64,000 nucleotides of DNA from Mycobacteriaceae bacterium (lineage in GTDB: Bacteria; Actinomycetota; Actinomycetes; Mycobacteriales; Mycobacteriaceae). The first letter of the stretch is position 1. Every line of letters begins with the position of its first letter. The DNA is taken from NCBI GenBank assembly GCA_019245755.1, contig JAFARC010000061.1:84638-148637 (forward strand), in the 5' to 3' direction. The notes under the pieces were generated by a model. The model did not search any database and was not told the DNA's origin. It was given only the letters and a program-made list of their open reading frames with translations. Positions 27,495 to 37,904 of the stretch are shown piece by piece. The translations under genes and the position numbers were made by a program.

Positions 27495-28124
27495 ATGACC
27501 GACACCCGAACCGGCACGCTCATCATCGCGTCGGATTACCGAGTTCCCGATCCAGGGCGGGTATGGCCCCTGCTGCAGCGCCGGAGGGCGGAGCTGGCCG
27601 GTATCGGGGCGCATCACGTCCTGGTGTACACGTCGACCTGGGACCACGGGCGGATGCTGGTGACCATGGGCATTCGCAATCCGGAACCGGTGGTGGATCT
27701 GCTGCGGTCCCGGGTGTGGTTCGACTGGTTCGACGCGGTCGGAGTGACCGACATCCCCGGCGTGTTCGCCGGTGAAATGCTGGAAAAACTGGATGTCACA
27801 ACATCGTCGGCTGGCACCCCGCCGGGCATCGTGGTCGCCGCGATGACGTCGGTGAGCGACGTAGCGACCGTCATCGAGCGGGTGCACCGGGCGATCGACC
27901 GATTCCAGGCCGCAGGTATCCGAAAAGTCTGGCTCTACCGGGCTTTCGACGACCCATGCGAGATGTTGATCCTGCAGGAGATCGACAGCGAGGAGAACGC
28001 TCGGCGCTGGATCGACAATCCCGATGACGCCGCCGAATGGATGATCGGCGCGGGCGTCGGCCCCTATCCGCCGCTGTTCGTCGGCAAGTTCGTGAACATG
28101 ATGCGCATCGAAGAGAACCTGTAG
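27495..28124 (+). CDS. Unknown protein with two tandem alpha/beta-barrel-like halves
   Basis: 209 residues. The two halves look like copies of one ~95-residue ferredoxin-like (dimeric alpha/beta barrel) unit. The first reads HHVLVYTSTWDHGRMLVTMG, WFDWFDAVGV and IPGVFAGEML; the second reads RKVWLYRAFDDPCEMLILQE, AAEWMIGAGV and YPPLFVGKFV. Such units can act as monooxygenases, isomerases or ligand binders, but no catalytic residue is identified. It lies 5 bp after the 100-residue gene and 14 bp before bfd. Function unknown. Confidence 0.7.
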   Translation: MTDTRTGTLIIASDYRVPDPGRVWPLLQRRRAELAGIGAHHVLVYTSTWDHGRMLVTMGIRNPEPVVDLLRSRVWFDWFDAVGVTDIPGVFAGEMLEKLDVTTSSAGTPPGIVVAAMTSVSDVATVIERVHRAIDRFQAAGIRKVWLYRAFDDPCEMLILQEIDSEENARRWIDNPDDAAEWMIGAGVGPYPPLFVGKFVNMMRIEENL

Positions 28125-28138
28125 AACGGAACCCCTCG

Positions 28139-28360
28139 ATGTATGTCTGTCTGTGCAAAGGCGTTACCAGCCAAACCGTGGCGGAGGCCGTCGCCGCGGG
28201 CGCATCCACCACCAAGAAGGTCGCCAACGCGTGCGGCGCCGGTTCTGACTGCGGTCGTTGCCGGCGTACCGTTCAAGCAATCATCAAAGCCACGGAAGCG
28301 GAGGCTGCCGGCCTCGCACCGCACACGTCGGCCAAACGCGTGAGGAGGTTGTTCCGATGA
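28139..28360 (+). CDS. bfd: Bacterioferritin-associated ferredoxin (Bfd)
   Basis: 73 residues from the ATG at 28139. The four Cys ligands of a [2Fe-2S] cluster are visible: MYVCLC near the start, then ACGAGSDCGRC, the Bfd-type CxC...CxxC arrangement. Bfd reduces and mobilises iron from bacterioferritin. A bacterioferritin gene follows two positions downstream. The TGA overlaps the start of the DoxX gene (ATGA). Confidence 0.9.
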   Translation: MYVCLCKGVTSQTVAEAVAAGASTTKKVANACGAGSDCGRCRRTVQAIIKATEAEAAGLAPHTSAKRVRRLFR

Positions 28361-28875
28361 CGATTCACGGCTACGCGGTCGACACCGGCCTGCTGATCCT
28401 GCGACTGTGCCTGGGGGTGACACTGTCCGCGCACGGGTTCAACAAGTTCTTCGCCGGCGGGCGCATACCGGGCACGGCACGCTGGTTCGACAGCATCGGC
28501 ATGAAACCCGGGCGATTGCACGCCAGGATCGCGGCGACCTGTGAGATCTCGGCCGGACTCGGGTTGGCGGTCGGCCTGCTCACCCCCATCCCCGCCGCCG
28601 GGTTCGTCGCGCTGATGCTGGTGGCGGCGTGGACTGTGCACCGCCCCAACGGGTTTTTCATCGTCAAGGAAGGCTGGGAGTACAACATGGTGCTCGCCGT
28701 CGGGGCCGTCGCGGTCGCCACCATCGGCGCGGGCCGGTTCAGCCTCGACTGGGTGTTGTTCCGGCACAACTGGTGTGACGGCTGGGCCGGGCTGGTGCTG
28801 TCGGTGGCGCTCGGCCTCGTCGGTGGCATCGGTCAACTGCTCATCTTCTACCGCCCGCCCGTGTCGACCGGTTAA
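28357..28875 (+). CDS. DoxX family membrane protein
   Basis: 172 residues from the ATG at 28357, with GAGGAGG 8 nt upstream inside bfd. Four hydrophobic helices and the family pattern LILRLCLGVTLSAHGFNKFF. DoxX proteins are quinone-related or accessory membrane proteins; in mycobacteria some take part in redox homeostasis complexes. It is placed between bfd and bfrA, so a link to iron or redox balance is suggested by position only. Confidence 0.85.
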   Translation: MTIHGYAVDTGLLILRLCLGVTLSAHGFNKFFAGGRIPGTARWFDSIGMKPGRLHARIAATCEISAGLGLAVGLLTPIPAAGFVALMLVAAWTVHRPNGFFIVKEGWEYNMVLAVGAVAVATIGAGRFSLDWVLFRHNWCDGWAGLVLSVALGLVGGIGQLLIFYRPPVSTG

Positions 28876-28889
28876 GCAAAGGAGAATTC

Positions 28890-29369
28890 ATGCAGGGGGA
28901 ACCCGACGTCCTTCGGCTGCTCAACGAGCAGCTGACCAGTGAGCTCACCGCCATCAACCAGTACTTCCTGCATTCGAAGATGCAGCAGTTCTGGGGCCTC
29001 ACCGAGGTCGCGGCGCACACGCGCGCCGAATCCTTCGAAGAGATGAAACACGCCGAAGCGCTCACCGACCGCATTCTCATCCTCGGCGGCCTACCCAATT
29101 ACCAGCGGTTGTTCTCGCTGCGGGTCGGGCAGACCCTGCGCGAGCAGTTCGAAAGCGACCTGGCCATCGAAGCCGAGGTCCTCGACAGGCTGAAGCCGGG
29201 AATCGTGATGTGCCGGGACAAGCAGGACACGACCAGCGCGGTGCTGCTGGAGGGGATCGTCGCAGACGAGGAATCCCACATCGACTACCTGGAAACCCAA
29301 CTGGAACTGATGGACAAGCTGGGCGAGGCGTTGTATCTCGCGCAGTGCGTAGCACGCCCGCCGACCTAA
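28890..29369 (+). CDS. bfrA: Bacterioferritin BfrA
   Basis: 159 residues, the standard length. The ferroxidase centre is complete: Glu18, Glu51, His54, Glu94, Glu127 and His130. Met52, the heme ligand at the dimer interface, is present, so this is a true heme bacterioferritin. It assembles as a 24-mer that oxidises and stores iron. The ribosome site is AAGGAGAATTC. It ends 4 bp overlapping the convergent luciferase-like gene. The bfd-doxX-bfrA order puts iron release and storage in one transcript. Confidence 0.95.
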   Translation: MQGEPDVLRLLNEQLTSELTAINQYFLHSKMQQFWGLTEVAAHTRAESFEEMKHAEALTDRILILGGLPNYQRLFSLRVGQTLREQFESDLAIEAEVLDRLKPGIVMCRDKQDTTSAVLLEGIVADEESHIDYLETQLELMDKLGEALYLAQCVARPPT

Positions 29370-30385
29370 CAGACGATCGCCAGCAGCCGCTCCAGGGTCG
29401 CCAACTGGTCGGCGTGATCGCCCTCGAGCTTGGCCAGCAACGTGGTGATGCCGGCCTCCCGATAGCGGCGCACCCGATCGGCGATGCCGTCGGGGGTGCC
29501 CACCAGGTTCGTCCGGCGCCCCAGCTCGATCGGCACTGCCGCGCGCGCTTCGTCGCGCTTTCCCGCATGCCACAGCTGCGCCACCGTGCTCACCTGGGCA
29601 CCGTAGCCGAGGCGCGTGAACGCGTCGTTGTAGAAATTGCGCCCGGAAGCTCCCATCGCGCCGATCGTGAACGCGTAGCCGTCGGCATGCCGGCGTGCCG
29701 CGGCATCCGCCGACGCCGCGTCATCGTGGATCTCGACGGCGACCGGCGCGACAAGGTCCAGGTCGGCCAGCGTGCGACCGGCCCGGGCCGCCCCCTCACG
29801 CAGCGGACCCAAGAACACCTCCGCGGCCTCCGGGATGAACGCGTTGCCCAGCCAGCCGTCGGCCAGCTCACCCGTCAGCCGCAGGTTGTTCGGGCCCAGC
29901 GCCGCCACATACACCGGTACATCCGCCGGCCGCACCAACGGCCGCAGCGCCGCGCCGCTGCTGTCCGGCAGCGGCAGCGGGTAGATCTCGCCGGCGTGCT
30001 CGACGCGCTCGCCGCGGCTGACGATCCGGATGATCTCGATGGTTTCGCGGGTCATCTGCACCGGCTTGCAGAACCGCACGCCATGCCAGCCCTCCATGAC
30101 CCGCGGGCCCGACGTGCCGACACCCAGCAGGAACCGGCCACCGGAGAGGTCCTGCAGGCTCAGCGCCGACGTGGCGAGCAGCGCCGGGCTGCGGGAACCG
30201 AGCTGCACCACAAACGTGCCCAACCCGATCGAGGAGGTCCTCGCCGCCAGGTACGCCAGCCCGGTGAGCGCGTCGTAGCCCCACACCTCCGGAACCCACA
30301 ACGACGCCACGCCGATCCGCTCGGCGGCGATCGCAAAATCGGCCGCGCCTGCGGCGTGGGGATCGATCAGGGCGCCAACTCTCAT
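29366..30385 (-). CDS. LLM class F420-dependent oxidoreductase
   Basis: 339 residues from the ATG at 30385 (MRVGALID); an upstream in-frame codon at 30505 would overlap the divergent gene. Luciferase-like TIM barrel of the F420 group: GLGTFVVQLGSRSPALLATSALSLQDLSGGRF-type segment around residues 55-85, then LLGVGTSGPRVMEGWHG and PVYVAALGPNNLRLTGELADG. Uses reduced F420 to act on an unknown substrate. Its start is 84 bp from the divergent SRPBCC gene. Confidence 0.9.
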   Translation of the reverse strand: MRVGALIDPHAAGAADFAIAAERIGVASLWVPEVWGYDALTGLAYLAARTSSIGLGTFVVQLGSRSPALLATSALSLQDLSGGRFLLGVGTSGPRVMEGWHGVRFCKPVQMTRETIEIIRIVSRGERVEHAGEIYPLPLPDSSGAALRPLVRPADVPVYVAALGPNNLRLTGELADGWLGNAFIPEAAEVFLGPLREGAARAGRTLADLDLVAPVAVEIHDDAASADAAARRHADGYAFTIGAMGASGRNFYNDAFTRLGYGAQVSTVAQLWHAGKRDEARAAVPIELGRRTNLVGTPDGIADRVRRYREAGITTLLAKLEGDHADQLATLERLLAIVC

Positions 30386-30468
30386 CGCCGGGCCTCTCGC
30401 TTTCGGACTGCTTACCCGTGGGCGGGTGCCGGTAGGTTTGTCGGCAGCGACCGAGAAAGGTACCGGCG

Positions 30469-30960
30469 GTGCGTTATCGCGATCAGCCCACGATAGAAGT
30501 GACACAGCGGGTGCGCTGCGAGGTCCCCACCGCCTGGGAGCTGGTCACCGACATCGGCCTGCCGGCGCGCTGTTCGTCGGAGTTGCAGGCGGTGGAATGG
30601 CTGCACGGCGCCGACCATGTGGAGGTCGGCGCCCGGTTTCGGGGTCGCAGTCGCCACGATGCCCTCGGCGACTGGGAGACCGTCTGCGAGGTCGTCGAGG
30701 TCGAAGACCAACGACGGTGGGTGTGGAACGTCCTCGGTCCGCAAGGCGTCAGCGCGACCTGGGCGTTCGAGGTGGAACCGGCCAGTGACGGCGTGCTGAT
30801 CCGGCAGTGGGCTCGGATGGGCCCGGCGCCGTCGGGGCTGAGCGCGGCGATCGCCGCCACACCGGACAAGGAGGGCCGGATCGTCGCCCGCCGGCTGACG
30901 GAGTGGCAACGAAACATGCAAGCCAACCTGCAATGGGTGCGCGCACACACCGAAAACTGA
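30469..30960 (+). CDS. SRPBCC family protein (polyketide cyclase/dehydrase-like)
   Basis: 163 residues from a GTG start. Begins IEVTQRVRCEVPTAWELVTD, the standard SRPBCC opening strand and helix, followed by a beta sheet with CEVVEVEDQRRWVWNV and a long C-terminal helix. The fold has a hydrophobic cavity for lipids or aromatic ligands. It is divergent from an F420-type oxidoreductase. Ligand unknown. Confidence 0.85.
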   Translation: MRYRDQPTIEVTQRVRCEVPTAWELVTDIGLPARCSSELQAVEWLHGADHVEVGARFRGRSRHDALGDWETVCEVVEVEDQRRWVWNVLGPQGVSATWAFEVEPASDGVLIRQWARMGPAPSGLSAAIAATPDKEGRIVARRLTEWQRNMQANLQWVRAHTEN

Positions 30961-31042
30961 TCGACGACTCAGTGGTGTCAGGTCGGTGGCCGCCGGCCCC
31001 ACCGATGGATAAGCATTCTCGCCTTGAATCGAAAGCTCAAAG

Positions 31043-31052
31043 ACGCTAGCGT
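31043..31052. promoter_or_regulatory. Perfect 10-bp palindrome before the HTH gene
   Basis: ACGCTAGCGT, a perfect palindrome 42 bp before the start at 31095. Its position fits an operator over or near the promoter, perhaps for the HTH protein itself. A palindrome this short can occur by chance in GC-rich DNA. Confidence 0.3.
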
Positions 31053-31094
31053 TTCGGCGGCGTCGATCTACTTTCCACAGTTGGAGTCATCACC

Positions 31095-31553
31095 ATGGCC
31101 GCACCCTTGCCCGACGACGGTGAAGCACCAGTAATCGTCAGCCTCGCCGATGCGGCGATGCACATGTACACCGCCGCGATCGAGGCATTGCCCGACTCCG
31201 ACGACTCGGAATTCCCGCAGCGGGCGGGCGTGATCCTGGCCGGGCTGCGCAAATTGCAGACGGCGCTGACGGAGGCCGCCGGCCGCGGCCGGGCCACGCC
31301 GTCGGTCATCGTCGCGTTGAGCGGGGTGCGCAGCTGCTACGACGACCTGATGGAAAGGGCTGCGGCAGCACCAGGCGCCACGCTGGGCCAGCAGCTGTAC
31401 GTGGCGCGCCGGCGCGCCAAGCTGTCGGCGGCCGAAACCGCGAACGGCGCGGGCCTGGACGCCGCCCTCCTCGACGCGGTCGAGGCCGGCGAAACCCCGA
31501 CCGAGGACGAGGCCGCCAGGATCAAGTCCCTGGTCGCCGCTCTGGGCGGCTGA
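31095..31553 (+). CDS. Small protein with C-terminal XRE-like helix-turn-helix
   Basis: 152 residues. Residues 10-85 are helical (AAMHMYTAAIEALPD, GVILAGLRKLQTALTEAAG). From about residue 95 comes an XRE-like helix-turn-helix: TLGQQLYVARRRAKLSAAET, GLDAALLDAVEAGETPTEDE. The HTH closely follows the Cro/CI pattern, but the recognition helix is short of basic residues, so DNA binding is likely rather than certain. It stands alone, convergent with the kinase gene 128 bp away. Confidence 0.75.
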   Translation: MAAPLPDDGEAPVIVSLADAAMHMYTAAIEALPDSDDSEFPQRAGVILAGLRKLQTALTEAAGRGRATPSVIVALSGVRSCYDDLMERAAAAPGATLGQQLYVARRRAKLSAAETANGAGLDAALLDAVEAGETPTEDEAARIKSLVAALGG

Positions 31554-31681
31554 ACGCGGTTTCCGCAAGCGTATTGGTGGGCAGGCGCCGCGGCGTTCGA
31601 AGGCTTGCAAAGCGGCCCGCAGCTGCGGCCACGCGGCCACCCTGCTGCGACCGCGCCGCACACCGGCGCCGAAGGCAAGGC

Positions 31682-33055
31682 TTACGGCGGCGGCGGGCCC
31701 GCCGCGTTGCCCCGCCTGATGTCGGCCAGGCACTGTATCCGGGTCTGGTGGGTCTGTTCGACGCACACCCGAAGCGGCGTCTCGGTTGCGGACGGATACA
31801 CCTGGTCGGTGGGATCGGCGGTGACGGTCGGGCTGGCGACCTCGCCGGGATACAGCGACCAGATCGTGCTGTCGGTGCTCGACAGGTGTGAGCAGTAGGC
31901 CTGTGCACCGGTCTCGGTCACGCCGGCTGCGCCCAAGGTGGCGCACTGGGCGCCGATCGCCACCACGGGCACGACCGGTGTCTGGGCTGCTTGGGCTGGC
32001 GGTGTGGCCGACGGTTTGGGCGCGGCCGCCCGCGATGTGGTGTGGTCGTGCCGGAAGATCAGCACGGCTACGGCCGCCACCGCGATCAGAATCAGTCCGA
32101 GCAGGACCGGCGTCACCAACGCAGGGCGTGCCCGCGACGACGGCTTCTGATGTCTCGGCCGGGATGCGACCGGGGCCGCCATCGCCGGCTCGGTCGCACC
32201 GAGTTCACTTGCCGCCCTGCCGATTCGGTGGTCCAGCGCATGGGCGAAGTCCAGGCAGCGGTCGAAGCGTTCCCCGGGCGCCTTGGCCAGCGCTTTGGAG
32301 AACACCGGGCCCAGATCGGACAACTCGGGACGGCGGGAACCGATCGCCGGCGGCGCCGCGCTGAGGTGCTGGCTGATCACCACGGCCGGGTTGGAGTGCT
32401 GGAACAACGGCGTGCCGGTCAGCAGATGAAATGCGGTGGCCGCCAGTGCATATTGGTCGGCCCGGCCGTCGATGTCCGCGCCCATCAGCTGTTCGGGCGC
32501 GGCGTAGGCGACCGTGCCGACGGTCATGTTGGTGGCGGTGAGCCCGCTGGCGTCGTCAACCCACCGAGCGATACCGAAATCGGCCAGCAACACCCGCTCG
32601 TCGCCCGAATCCGGGTGTGCCAGCAGGATGTTGGCCGGTTTGACGTCGCGGTGCAGAAGCAGGCGCTGATGAGCGTAGTCGAGCGCGTCGGCGACCGCGG
32701 TGACGATGCGGACCACCTCGTCGGGCGGCATCCCGTTCGGGTAGCGCTCCTGGAGCAGGCCCGCGGCGTCGGTGCCTTCGACGTAGTCCATCGAGATCCA
32801 CAGCTGGCCGTCGAACTCGCCACGGTCGTGGACGGTGACGATGTGGGGATGCCACAACGCAGCCGCGACGTCGGCTTCGCGGTTGAACCGTTGGCGATAC
32901 TCGGTGTCGTCGGTCACCTCGGCCGGGAGCACCTTGAGGGCGTCGCGGCGCGGCAGCCTCGGATGCTGCACCAGGTAAACCTCGCCCATCCCCCCGGAGC
33001 CCAGGCGTCGCACGATGGTGTAACCAGCGAAAACCTGGCCATCGGCTAACGACAT
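31682..33055 (-). CDS. pknF: Ser/Thr protein kinase PknF-type
   Basis: 457 residues. Kinase domain (about 12-275): Gly-rich loop [10 protein letters not shown], Lys in RRDALKVL, catalytic loop [13 protein letters not shown] in LADFGIARW, and an activation segment with Thr ([14 protein letters not shown]). A Pro/Ala linker and one membrane helix ([21 protein letters not shown]) lead to an outer domain with four cysteines (QCATLG, AYCSHL, RVCVEQ, IQCLAD) and [15 protein letters not shown]. This sequence layout closely matches M. tuberculosis PknF, a regulator of cell division and glucose uptake. Here it lies downstream of otsB and devR-dosT on the same strand, unlike the M. tuberculosis location beside Rv1747. 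Confidence 0.88.
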   Translation of the reverse strand: MSLADGQVFAGYTIVRRLGSGGMGEVYLVQHPRLPRRDALKVLPAEVTDDTEYRQRFNREADVAAALWHPHIVTVHDRGEFDGQLWISMDYVEGTDAAGLLQERYPNGMPPDEVVRIVTAVADALDYAHQRLLLHRDVKPANILLAHPDSGDERVLLADFGIARWVDDASGLTATNMTVGTVAYAAPEQLMGADIDGRADQYALAATAFHLLTGTPLFQHSNPAVVISQHLSAAPPAIGSRRPELSDLGPVFSKALAKAPGERFDRCLDFAHALDHRIGRAASELGATEPAMAAPVASRPRHQKPSSRARPALVTPVLLGLILIAVAAVAVLIFRHDHTTSRAAAPKPSATPPAQAAQTPVVPVVAIGAQCATLGAAGVTETGAQAYCSHLSSTDSTIWSLYPGEVASPTVTADPTDQVYPSATETPLRVCVEQTHQTRIQCLADIRRGNAAGPPPP

Positions 33056-33156
33056 GCGCGCATCCTACAGTCGCCGGCACGCCCGGGGTGGGGCGCCAGT
33101 GCCGGGCTGCTACCGCACGAGGAACGAGGGTGACTGCGGTGTACTCACTTTCGGCC

Positions 33157-34314
33157 CTACTGCAGGTGCGCGAGCCGGTCGGCCAACCGACGGAGGAACG
33201 CGACGACCTCGGCCGGGCCGTCAAGGGTGAAGGTCGCGGCGGTCGGGCGGCCGCCGTCCTCGCCGTGCCGGACCACGATCCCGACGCCCTCGGAGGCGAT
33301 CGCGTCGAAGGCGTCCTCGTCGGTGAGGTCATCGCCGATGTAGATCGGCGACAGTTCTGCCGACTCATCGACGCGATCGCGGATCCAGTGCAGCGCGGTG
33401 CCCTTGTCCCAGTCGATGTCCGGCCGCAGCTCAACAACCTTGCGTCCGTTGGTGATCCGCAGGCCATGCCGTTGGCCGAGCCGATGCGCGGCAGCGATCA
33501 CGTCCGCGACGGACCCGGGCGCGACGTTGCGGTAGTGCACGGCGACCGCGAACCGCTTGTGCTCCACCCGCAGACCCGGGATCGGCTCAAGGTCGCGGTG
33601 CAGCTCGGCCGCCGCCGCCGCGAGGACGGGCACCGCGGATTCCGCCGCGTCGTACTGGTGGTGGCTGCCGTCGGGCCCGGTGAGTTCAAAACCGTGGCTG
33701 CCGGCGTACCAGATGTCCGCCAGGCCCACGCGGCTGCGGATGTCCGCCAGATCACGGCCGCTCAGTATCGCGACCGGACAGTGCGCCGCCAGGTGTCGCA
33801 GTGCCGGCGCGGCGCCGTCGACAAGCGTCGCGGTGTCGGGGTCGGGCACGATCTCGGACAGCGTGCCGTCGTAGTCCAGGCAGACGAACGGCCGGCGGGC
33901 CTGCTGGGATGACTGGAGCGCATCGGGTAGCTCAGACATGCGTTTGTCGCCGGTGCGGACCGCGATCTCGGCGAGGCCGGCGACCGCGACGTCGGCTCCG
34001 CTGTCCAGCAGCTCGCCGGCGTGGCCGGTTCGGTCGACGCCGATGACCACCGCGAAGCCGCCTTGGCGGGCCTGCTCGACCCCGGCGGTGCCGTCCGCAA
34101 CGACAACCGACCGTCCGGGATCGGCCGGCAGCCGATGACAGGCCGCGCGGGCGGCGCGCGCACCATCACGGCTCGACGAGCAGACGGCGGTGGCGATTCC
34201 GGCTTGGGTCAACCGCCGGGCCAGTGTTTCGGCGTCGGCACCGGCTCCCCCGCCGTCGAGGTCGAACACCACGGCATCGTGGTAGCGCGGGTCGATGGTG
34301 ACCGGCCGTTGCAT
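33157..34314 (-). CDS. otsB: Trehalose-6-phosphate phosphatase (OtsB2-like)
   Basis: 385 residues, the two-lobe mycobacterial form. The N-terminal ~125 residues are a HAD-like domain with a degenerate FDLDG motif (VVFDLDGGG). The C-terminal HAD hydrolase has the catalytic DxDGT (FVCLDYDGTLSEI), LSGRDLADIRSRV, VEHKRFAVAVHYRN and the late acidic motif IYIGDDLTDEDAFD. It converts trehalose-6-phosphate to trehalose in the OtsAB pathway. It starts 15 bp after the dosT stop, so it is probably co-transcribed with the devR-dosT dormancy signalling genes. Confidence 0.93.
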   Translation of the reverse strand: MQRPVTIDPRYHDAVVFDLDGGGAGADAETLARRLTQAGIATAVCSSSRDGARAARAACHRLPADPGRSVVVADGTAGVEQARQGGFAVVIGVDRTGHAGELLDSGADVAVAGLAEIAVRTGDKRMSELPDALQSSQQARRPFVCLDYDGTLSEIVPDPDTATLVDGAAPALRHLAAHCPVAILSGRDLADIRSRVGLADIWYAGSHGFELTGPDGSHHQYDAAESAVPVLAAAAAELHRDLEPIPGLRVEHKRFAVAVHYRNVAPGSVADVIAAAHRLGQRHGLRITNGRKVVELRPDIDWDKGTALHWIRDRVDESAELSPIYIGDDLTDEDAFDAIASEGVGIVVRHGEDGGRPTAATFTLDGPAEVVAFLRRLADRLAHLQ

Positions 34315-34329
34315 GGTCGATGCTCCTCA

Positions 34330-36099
<1,770 letters not shown>

Positions 36100-36753
36100 C
36101 TACGAATAGCTTGAGCCGTCCTCGGGCCGGTCCAACTTGGACACGAACACCGCCGCCTGGGTACGCCGCTCCATGCCGAGCTTGGCCAGCAGCCGCGACA
36201 CGTAGTTCTTCACCGTCTTCTCGGCCAGGAACATGCGCGCGGCGATCTGCTTGTTGGTCAGCCCTTCGCCGAGCAGCCCAAGCAGCGCACGTTCCTGCTC
36301 CGTCAGCCCGGACAGCGGGTCGGAATTCTCGGTGGCACCGCGCAGTTTCGCCATCAACGCCGCCGCGGCCCGATTGTCGAGCAGCGACTTGCCCGCGCCC
36401 ACATCCTTGATCGCCCGGGCCAACTCCATGCCCTTGATGTCCTTGACCACGTAGCCGCTGGCGCCGGCCAGGATCGCGTCGAGCATGGCCTCATCGGAAG
36501 TGAACGAGGTGAGCATCAAGCACCGCAGCTCGGGCAGCCGGGACAGCAGGTCTCGACACAGCTCGATGCCGTTGCCGTCGGGAAGCCGAACATCGAGCAC
36601 CGCGACGTCGGGGCTCAGGGCCGGGATCTTCGCCATGGCCTCCGCCACGGACGCCGCCTCGCCGATAACCTCCAGGTCCGGATCAGCGCAGAGGAGGTCA
36701 ATCAGGCCGCGGCGAACCACTTCGTGGTCATCGACCAAGAAGACTTTCACCAT
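36100..36753 (-). CDS. devR: DevR/DosR dormancy response regulator
   Basis: 217 residues from the ATG at 36753 ([11 protein letters not shown]), the same length as M. tuberculosis DosR; an upstream in-frame start at 36798 is less likely. Receiver domain with the acidic pair DD near residue 8, the phospho-acceptor Asp in [11 protein letters not shown] and Lys in VVKDIKG. A NarL/LuxR HTH at 150-205 reads [40 protein letters not shown]. DosR induces the hypoxic dormancy regulon. A perfect-core DosR box 139 bp upstream implies autoregulation. First gene of a probable devR-dosT-otsB operon. Confidence 0.95.
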   Translation of the reverse strand: MVKVFLVDDHEVVRRGLIDLLCADPDLEVIGEAASVAEAMAKIPALSPDVAVLDVRLPDGNGIELCRDLLSRLPELRCLMLTSFTSDEAMLDAILAGASGYVVKDIKGMELARAIKDVGAGKSLLDNRAAAALMAKLRGATENSDPLSGLTEQERALLGLLGEGLTNKQIAARMFLAEKTVKNYVSRLLAKLGMERRTQAAVFVSKLDRPEDGSSYS

Positions 36754-36891
36754 CGTCAGCCCTCCGAGGCAGCCGTTCGGGTTGCGGTCAACGGACAAAC
36801 GTCGTGCTCATCATGCCCAGAGCGGACAACCGACGGGCGCTGGTTCGCTTTTCGACTTCTTGACCGTAGTCGCGGCGTGTCACCGGGTCAG

Positions 36892-36905
36892 GGGACTTTA
36901 GTCCC
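36892..36905. promoter_or_regulatory. DosR box
   Basis: GGGACTTTAGTCCC matches the core of the published DosR consensus GGGACTWWAGTCCC at every position. It lies 139-152 bp upstream of the devR start and 4 bp past the stop of the nitroreductase pseudogene. The outer bases fit less well. It most likely drives devR autoinduction. Confidence 0.85.
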
Positions 36906-36908
36906 TCG

Positions 36909-37896
36909 TTAAGGGTCCTTGGTCCACTTCAGGACGTCGGCGACCGGGCGGCGCGGCGTGGGCGGCGGAACGTCCTCGACCGCCGGGACTCTGCCGACCC
37001 GGATCAGCAGCTGGGGCAGCTCGCGCCGGCCGATCAGCCCGCGGATGATGTCACGGCTCGCGGCCACCTCCGTCATGTGCGTCAGCGTGCACGTCGCCAA
37101 CCGGGCCATCGTGCACTCGAGCAACACCATCGAAAGCGCCTCACCGCAGCGCAGAACCCGCTCGCGGCTGTCGTCGCGGGTAGACAACACGACGATCGCC
37201 GACCGGTCGACACCGTACTCGCAACGGCGCCTGGTGTGGCCGGCGGTCGGAAACGCGCGGGCCACGTCGGTGTGGTCGGCCTCGGCGTCCGAGGGCAGCG
37301 ACGCCGGCGGTACACCTCGATCAAGCATGACGGCCAAGTCCACCAACGCAATTCCTCCTGGTATGACGGGTCGTAGCGGCGCAGCTCCTCGGTCAGCCGG
37401 GATGCCTGGGCGAGCTGCGGCCGCGCAGAATCGGGCACGACGTCGAGCATGACGTCGCCCTCGTCCAAGCCGCCGCGGAGCAGTTGCTCGAACGCATCGG
37501 AGTGCGCCGGGGCCGCGAACGGCAGCCGGTCGCTGCGGCGGCGCAGGATCGCGTCGGCGCGCCGGCGGTCCGCGTCGGTGACGAATTCCATCCGGCTGAA
37601 GTCAAGTGTGGCAAGGTGAGCGGGGTCGTCCGGGTTCGGGAACCGCGCGGTGACGGTGTCCCAGCCGGAGGCTGCCATCGCCACCCGCAGGTGATCCAGT
37701 ACCGCGCCGCAGCTGAGGATGATCTCCCGGCCGGAGGTGTCTGAGGCGTGGCCGATGCGGTCCTGATCGGCGTACAGCTGAAGCGTCGGACCTTCGGCCA
37801 CCCAGCGCCACGGCAGGCTGTTGTGCAACGAGGGGCCCGGCAGGCCAGCGCCACCGCGTTGCGGATCAGCGCGGAATCCAGGGACTTTGGCGTCAT
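36909..37896 (-). pseudogene. Acg/Rv3131-type nitroreductase, two frameshifts
   Basis: The protein is split over three frames. It starts at the ATG at 37896 (MTPKSLDSALIRNAVALACRAP), continues in a second frame (LHNSLPWRWVAEGPTL to EELRWWT) and ends in a third (LDRGVPPASLPSDAEADH to KWTKDP). Frameshift one is in the C-run near 37831-37838; frameshift two is near 37335-37348. Each is repaired by adding one base, giving 329 residues, the size of Acg-family proteins. These flavoproteins of the DosR regulon (Rv2032, Rv3131) contain ACRAPSLHNSQPWRW, LRCGEALSAVLLE and CTLTHLTE motifs, all matched here. Either a true pseudogene or two assembly errors. Confidence 0.85.
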
Positions 37897-37904
37897 TTCA
37901 AGGA

